Shown: piece by piece, positions 59,654 to 64,000 of the stretch | Layout: each line of letters begins with the position of its first letter | Numbering within the stretch: the first letter of the stretch is position 1 | NCBI RefSeq assembly: GCF_014192115.1 | Contig: NZ_JACHXL010000002.1 | Span: 124,001 to 188,000, forward strand | Length of the DNA stretch: 64,000 bases | Direction: 5' to 3' | Origin: Psychrobacter luti | GTDB taxonomy: Bacteria; Pseudomonadota; Gammaproteobacteria; Pseudomonadales; Moraxellaceae | Notes under the pieces: generated by a model | Databases searched by the model: none | What the model saw: only the letters and a program-made list of their open reading frames with translations | Told to the model about the DNA's origin: nothing | Program-made: the position numbers and the translations under genes

Positions 59654-60034
59654 TCTTTGCTTTCTAAAGCGCTTTACTTGGTTAGTCATAATAAACCAGC
59701 AATCGTAGGCGGGTAGCGTGGCATATTTATTGCATTGTTTATCATATTGTTGAGGATTATCAGTTTTTAAAATTAGCAGTACTTAAATGCTTACCAATGC
59801 TTAACTATTACTAATGTTTAAATACTAGCAGTGCTTAAATGCTAAAAATGGTACTGAAACGCTGAAGCGTTATGGGCGGCTTGCAGAAATAGGACGGTTG
59901 GTTTATAACTGAAGTAGGGTGTAGTGTCTGAGCTAAAAGGCGAATGATAGTTTTGCTAAGCAGTAAATTTCAAATGTAGATATATGATAAATACTATTAA
60001 AGATTTCTAAGTATGCACTTATAAAGGAGTTTGC
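59654..60034. promoter_or_regulatory. fimS-algR intergenic region with iterated AATGCTTAA-like motifs
   Basis: The 381 bases contain an 18-base repeat TAGCAGTRCTTAAATGCT at 59774-59791 and 59826-59843 (one mismatch). Related elements AATGCTTAC, AATGCTTAA and AATGTTTAA lie between the copies. They are upstream of algR and could be regulator sites or a decayed duplication. Confidence 0.45.
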
Positions 60035-60772
60035 ATGCGGATTGTTGTTTGTGATGATGAGCCATTAGCCCGTGAACGTTTGGTTAGGATTGTCCAAGAA
60101 TCAGGTCATGAGGTGGTTGCCCAAGCAAAGACGGGCATTGAGGCCATTATTGCCGTAAAATCTCAGCAGCCAGACATCATACTGCTTGATATTCGCATGC
60201 CTGAGATGGATGGGGTTGAGTGTGCCCAAGAGCTTGCGAAGCTGAACCATCCGCCAGCCATTATATTCGTAACGGCCTATGACCATTATGCGATAGCGGC
60301 GTTAAAAGCCAATGCCATCGGCTATTTGTTAAAACCGGCCAATAAAGATGAGTTGCTAGAAGCGCTACACAAAGCCACCAATCTCAATGCCGCGCAATTA
60401 AATGAGATTCGCAAACTTGAAAACCCGACCGCCCGTCCAGTGCGTGAACATATCGCAGCGCGTACCCACCGCGGGGTTGAGCTAATAGAGCTCAAAGATA
60501 TCTACTACTTTACCGCCGATCAAAAATACGTCAAAGTACGCCACAAAGAAGGCGTTGTCCTCATTGATGACACCCTAAAAGAGCTTGAGCAAGAGTTTGA
60601 GGGCAGATTGTTTCGGGTGCATCGTAACGCGATTATCAATATCAAATATCTAGACTTTTTAGAAGCCTTAGATGCAGGACAGTTTCAATTGCACTTTAAA
60701 GGGATTGATGAGACGCTAGCAGTGAGTCGTCGCCATCTGCCTGCACTACGTGAAAAGATTCAAAGCATGTAG
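60035..60772 (+). CDS. algR: LytTR-type response regulator AlgR
   Basis: This 245-residue protein has a receiver domain (1-118) with the acidic pocket CDDEP and phosphoacceptor Asp52 in LLDIRMPEMDG. The switch residues are Thr in FVTAYD and Lys in YLLKPA. A LytTR DNA-binding domain follows (about 138-240; IELKDIYYFTADQKYVKVR, FRVHRNAIINIKYL). In Pseudomonas AlgR regulates pilus assembly, alginate and other surface functions, and its place after fimS supports the same pairing. AAGGAG precedes the ATG. It ends in a terminator. Confidence 0.92.
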   Translation: MRIVVCDDEPLARERLVRIVQESGHEVVAQAKTGIEAIIAVKSQQPDIILLDIRMPEMDGVECAQELAKLNHPPAIIFVTAYDHYAIAALKANAIGYLLKPANKDELLEALHKATNLNAAQLNEIRKLENPTARPVREHIAARTHRGVELIELKDIYYFTADQKYVKVRHKEGVVLIDDTLKELEQEFEGRLFRVHRNAIINIKYLDFLEALDAGQFQLHFKGIDETLAVSRRHLPALREKIQSM

Positions 60773-60818
60773 TGATAAGGGCTTCATGCTGTTGACATAA
60801 TCATGCCATATCATCAAA

Positions 60819-60852
60819 CCCTTATTTATGCTTAAATAGGGGTATTTTTTTT
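60819..60852 (+). terminator. Terminator of algR
   Basis: CCCTTATTTA and TAAATAGGGG form a 10-bp stem (one G.U pair) with loop TGCT, followed by a run of eight Ts within TATTTTTTTT. Confidence 0.8.
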
Positions 60853-60956
60853 GCATCATTCTTCTTTATATATCGTTTTTAGCGCCCATTTTGGGTGCCA
60901 AATTTGCATTATTGTTGAGCACTGACATCCTAGTATCGAAATTATTGAGGCCTTTT

Positions 60957-61994
60957 ATGAGCACCATGCAGCCAACTGCTTTGACTACCTTAAATATCGC
61001 CACGCGCCAAAGCCCCTTGGCATTATGGCAAGCGGAGCATATTCGTGCCCGCCTACTGGCGCTGTATCCTGAGCTGACGATTAATCTGCTAAAAATTGTC
61101 ACTAAAGGGGATAAGATTTTGGATACACCGCTGGCTAAAATTGGCGGAAAGGGTTTGTTTGTTAAAGAGCTTGAACAAGCTTTATACGATAAGCAGGCAG
61201 ACATTGCGGTGCATTCTTTAAAAGACGTACCGATGGAATTACCAAAAGGTTTGACGCTGGGCGTTTATTGCAAACGTGCTTCGCCAACCGATGCTTTTGT
61301 TTCTAACACTTATCAAAGTATTGATGAGTTGCCACAAGGCGCGGTGGTCGGTACAGCAAGCTTACGTCGCCAATGTCAAATTAAAGCCTATCGTCCCGAT
61401 TTGCAAATCAAAACTCTACGCGGCAACGTCGGTACGCGCTTAGGAAAGCTCGATGCTGGCGAGTATGATGCTATTATTTTGGCAACCAGCGGTTTACAGC
61501 GCATTGAGCTCGATGAGCGTATTCGCAGTGAGCTAGATATTGATATTTGCTTGCCAGCGGTTGGACAAGGCGCACTGGCGATTGAATGCCGTGAGGGTGA
61601 TGATGAGGTTTTAAAATTACTAGCGCCCTTAAATGATGACAAAGCCCGTATCCGCCTCATCGCTGAGCGCGCATTGAACCGTCATTTACAAGGTGGCTGC
61701 CAAGTACCTATTGCTGCTTATGCGGTGTTACAAATGGCTGATGCAGACAAAGATAGCAATAGCAAAAACAATGGCCAAAACGGCAATAATGATGCTGGTG
61801 ATAGCTTGTGGCTACGCGGTCGCGTCGGTCAAGAAGACGGTAGCGAGCTGCTCAAAGTTGAAAAACGTCTGACTCTAACAGGCAGCCAAGCTGAGCAAGA
61901 AGCGCAAGCCAATCAACTAGGTATTGAAGTCGCTGAGATGCTACTAGAAATTGGTGCGGGTGATATTTTATCAGCCATTTATAATCCTAAATAA
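60957..61994 (+). CDS. hemC: Porphobilinogen deaminase (hydroxymethylbilane synthase)
   Basis: The protein is 345 residues from the ATG at 60957, which has GAGG six bases upstream. The enzyme joins four porphobilinogens into hydroxymethylbilane for haem. The cofactor-binding cysteine is Cys248 in [11 protein letters not shown]. Other motifs are [19 protein letters not shown] and ASLRRQCQ. An Asn/Asp/Ser-rich insertion (about 263-285, [15 protein letters not shown]) lies in domain 3. It is followed by hemD and hemX, a conserved order. Confidence 0.95.
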   Translation: MSTMQPTALTTLNIATRQSPLALWQAEHIRARLLALYPELTINLLKIVTKGDKILDTPLAKIGGKGLFVKELEQALYDKQADIAVHSLKDVPMELPKGLTLGVYCKRASPTDAFVSNTYQSIDELPQGAVVGTASLRRQCQIKAYRPDLQIKTLRGNVGTRLGKLDAGEYDAIILATSGLQRIELDERIRSELDIDICLPAVGQGALAIECREGDDEVLKLLAPLNDDKARIRLIAERALNRHLQGGCQVPIAAYAVLQMADADKDSNSKNNGQNGNNDAGDSLWLRGRVGQEDGSELLKVEKRLTLTGSQAEQEAQANQLGIEVAEMLLEIGAGDILSAIYNPK

Positions 61995-62146
61995 TGTTTA
62001 GGTTAAATCATATTGAAATTGACGCATGCTTAAAATGAGTCCCCTTTAAGTTGCATCATAATGTACTCTCGTTATCCACTTAATCATAGCGCCGTCGCTC
62101 AGGTGGCTATATGATTAAGCTTCCTTCTTGAGCCTTTTATTACGGT

Positions 62147-63142
62147 ATGTTTATGTCTTGGTCATCACCAAAATCTACGGATTCCCATCAACCCTTTGAT
62201 AAGCCATCATTGCTGCCGCAAGTCGTCATTAATACGCGCCCAGTTGAGCGTGCGGCACCGTTGACCCAGCATTTACAAGCGGCAGGAATGTCGGTGATTG
62301 ACATGCCAATGTTGACACTAGAATCGCGCGCAACTACCGAGCAGGATATGGGACTGATGCGTCAATGGTTTGCGGGTGATTATCAAGCACTCGTCATTGT
62401 TAGCCCAACTGCCGCCGCTTCAGGATTGGCTGTTTGGCAAGCGCTTGAAAATGAACGCCAAGCTCAGAAATCTGAGAGAAATGTTAGTGAGCATAAAGAA
62501 TCAGATCTTAAAAATGTAAAAGCCCCGAGCCATCTGATTGCAGTTGGAGAAGCGACTGCGGCGGTATTAAATGACTGCAAATTAGATATAGCAAGCTATC
62601 AAGTATTGCAGCCGTTAATTGCCAATAATGAAGGTATGTTAGCTATGCCTGAAATTGAAAGTCTCCAAGCAGGCGATAAGCTCTTGGTATGGCGCGGGCT
62701 CGGTGGACGGCGACTATTGGTTGATACGCTACAGGCACGCGGCGTGCACATAGATAGCATCGCTTGGTATGAGCGCATCATGCCTGCCGGCGCTATGGCA
62801 CAGTATGAGCAATGGCACGCACAGTTTCTTACGCAACAGTCTTTGCAGCAGACAACCTCAGTAGCACAGCCAAAGCCCATCGTTATTGTCAGTAGCGGCA
62901 CGGCTTTTGAGCATTGGGAAGCTATTGTTAAGGCAGTTGCTGCAAAGGTTGTAGAGTCAAAATCAAGTATGGATAAGCCCGCCCACCCAGAGCTGCAGCT
63001 CACCGATTTTGCGTATGTGGTATTAGGCGAGCGCTTAGCCAATATGGTCGCTCGCCAGCAGTTGAGTTATAGGCGTGTGGAAGATTTAGCGCCAGCTACT
63101 ATCCTTGCGGCAATCCGTTCGCCTATAGTTGATTCAATGTAA
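62147..63142 (+). CDS. hemD: Uroporphyrinogen-III synthase HemD
   Basis: This 331-residue enzyme closes hydroxymethylbilane to uroporphyrinogen III with inversion of ring D. Sequence conservation in the family is low, but VVINTRPVERAAPLTQHLQAAG, IVSPTAAASGLAVW and IVVSSGTAFEHW-like VIVSSGTAFEHW are typical, and the gene follows hemC. Hydrophilic insertions near residues 103-120 and 230-245 and a short tail lengthen it beyond the usual 250. The first ATG (62147) and one two codons later (62153) are both possible. Confidence 0.9.
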   Translation: MFMSWSSPKSTDSHQPFDKPSLLPQVVINTRPVERAAPLTQHLQAAGMSVIDMPMLTLESRATTEQDMGLMRQWFAGDYQALVIVSPTAAASGLAVWQALENERQAQKSERNVSEHKESDLKNVKAPSHLIAVGEATAAVLNDCKLDIASYQVLQPLIANNEGMLAMPEIESLQAGDKLLVWRGLGGRRLLVDTLQARGVHIDSIAWYERIMPAGAMAQYEQWHAQFLTQQSLQQTTSVAQPKPIVIVSSGTAFEHWEAIVKAVAAKVVESKSSMDKPAHPELQLTDFAYVVLGERLANMVARQQLSYRRVEDLAPATILAAIRSPIVDSM

Positions 63143-63215
63143 AAAACGCTTTATTTTTTTAATCTACTTATTTTATATTTGCTTAAAAATTATCAATCAC
63201 CAACGGTGCTGCCTT

Positions 63216-64000
63216 ATGTCCATTAATACTGAATCATTATCTCAGGAACCTTCTGCTATTCAGCAGCGCCGGCAAGCAAATATGTTTTTGGTGCGCCTGC
63301 AATGGCTAATGATTTTATTGCTTATCGCCGCTTTACTCTGGCTTTATATCAGTCAGCAGCGTTTTGAGCATAATGTCAATGAGCGTTTGCAAAGCAATGA
63401 GCAAGTCGTCAGTCGCCTCAATGAGATGGATGATCGCATCTTTGCGATGAGTCAGCAAACCTTGCCGGCACCACGGACTGCCGCTAGTAGTCAAGCTCAA
63501 AATCAGCTCGATTTATTGCGTATTCAAATACAAGCGGCTGATAGATTATTGGCAGACAATAACGAGAGTGCGGCGATTGAATTATTGCGTGGCCTGCATT
63601 GGCAATTGTCTCAAAGCAGTAATGAGATTGCCCCAGCGCTAACCGTGGTGATTAAACAAAGCTTGGCAAAGGATATTGAACGCTTGCAGGCAAGAAGCTC
63701 GCAGCCGAGTCCGTGGCAGCTACAAAATATAGCCATTCAAAATATTCAAGAGTTTTTGCACAGTTACGAACGTGAGCGTCCTACTAATGCAACTGACTCG
63801 ACTAAAATTCCCGATAATAATATGAGCTTAACGCGCCGGCAGCTCATGATTCACGAAGTTATTATGACGTTGAATCTCGCCACTCAAGCAAGCAATATGC
63901 GTGAACAAGAGCAGCTGGTCGGCTATCTGCGTCAAGCGCGTAAACAGCTACAAACACTAGTGACACAGTCATCAGCATCAAAAAAACCTAACAATAATAA
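63216..64000 (+). CDS. hemX: HemX-family membrane protein (3' end outside window)
   Basis: An open frame of 261 codons runs to the window end without a stop. The protein has a short Gln/Ser-rich N-terminus, one membrane helix (about residues 28-48, LQWLMILLLIAALLWLYIS) and a long helical, Gln-rich region, the layout of the HemX family encoded after hemD in gammaproteobacteria. HemX was annotated as a uroporphyrinogen-III methyltransferase, but its role is uncertain. Its position after hemC-hemD is the main support. Confidence 0.8.
   Translation, partial: MSINTESLSQEPSAIQQRRQANMFLVRLQWLMILLLIAALLWLYISQQRFEHNVNERLQSNEQVVSRLNEMDDRIFAMSQQTLPAPRTAASSQAQNQLDLLRIQIQAADRLLADNNESAAIELLRGLHWQLSQSSNEIAPALTVVIKQSLAKDIERLQARSSQPSPWQLQNIAIQNIQEFLHSYERERPTNATDSTKIPDNNMSLTRRQLMIHEVIMTLNLATQASNMREQEQLVGYLRQARKQLQTLVTQSSASKKPNNN

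Noticed and set aside
62599..63042. 147-codon minus-strand frame inside hemD
   Set aside because: Antisense shadow of hemD with Cys/Ser-rich translation and no start signal.

Overview
The window is a stretch of core chromosome from a gammaproteobacterium of the family Moraxellaceae, most probably a Psychrobacter. The reasons are the moderate-to-low GC content, the gene orders (secG, tRNA-Leu, tRNA-fMet, rimP, nusA, infB, rbfA, truB, then rpsO, pnp; and argH, fimS/algZ, algR, hemC, hemD, hemX), the Asn/Asp/Ser-rich insertions in many housekeeping enzymes, and a gene matching the ribosome hibernation factor Balon, first described in Psychrobacter urativorans. I see no transposase, prophage, CRISPR array or rRNA.

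Layout. 1-4.0 kb: the start of an RlpA-like gene, a 1-kb gene-poor AT-rich stretch with an 18-bp tandem repeat, a cbpA-cbpM chaperone pair behind a possible heat-shock promoter, and the sstT serine/threonine transporter. 4.2-10.4 kb: pepA-holC and an isochorismatase-type hydrolase on the minus strand, divergent from lptF-lptG. 10.5-19.1 kb: mostly minus-strand genes for two methyltransferases, a low-GC lipoprotein (plus strand), xerD, tusA, ruvX, yqgE and recN. 19.6-21.6 kb: ppnP and rlmB, with coaE convergent. 21.8-25.9 kb: pilB, pilC, pilD for type IV pilus assembly. 26.3-40.4 kb: a long plus-strand block of tpiA, secG, two tRNAs and the translation/RNA genes rimP-nusA-infB-rbfA-truB and rpsO-pnp. 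Three non-canonical genes (a DJ-1/PfpI protein and two tiny hydrophilic proteins) sit between truB and rpsO.

40.5-44.2 kb: a divergent macro-domain-like protein, a membrane-anchored coiled-coil protein, and yheV-prlC. 44.7-45.9 kb: the Balon-type hibernation factor as a single transcription unit. 46.0-53.8 kb: accessory metabolism and repair genes (an EEP-family enzyme, an MDR oxidoreductase, an AlkB-type dioxygenase, an alpha/beta hydrolase, an ABC exporter, a DMT transporter) and class I fructose-bisphosphate aldolase. 53.9-56.8 kb: thiC with a TPP riboswitch, and yggX. 57-64 kb: argH, divergent from the fimS/algZ-algR two-component pair, followed by hemC-hemD-hemX (cut by the window end).

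Functional themes are translation and RNA decay (with ribosome hibernation as the newest element), type IV pili and their likely FimS/AlgR control, haem and thiamine synthesis, and DNA repair and recombination. The most interesting items are the Balon gene, the FimS homologue whose ATPase domain lacks the usual nucleotide-binding motifs, the macro-domain-like protein, the small-protein insertion before rpsO, and the structured pnp leader.
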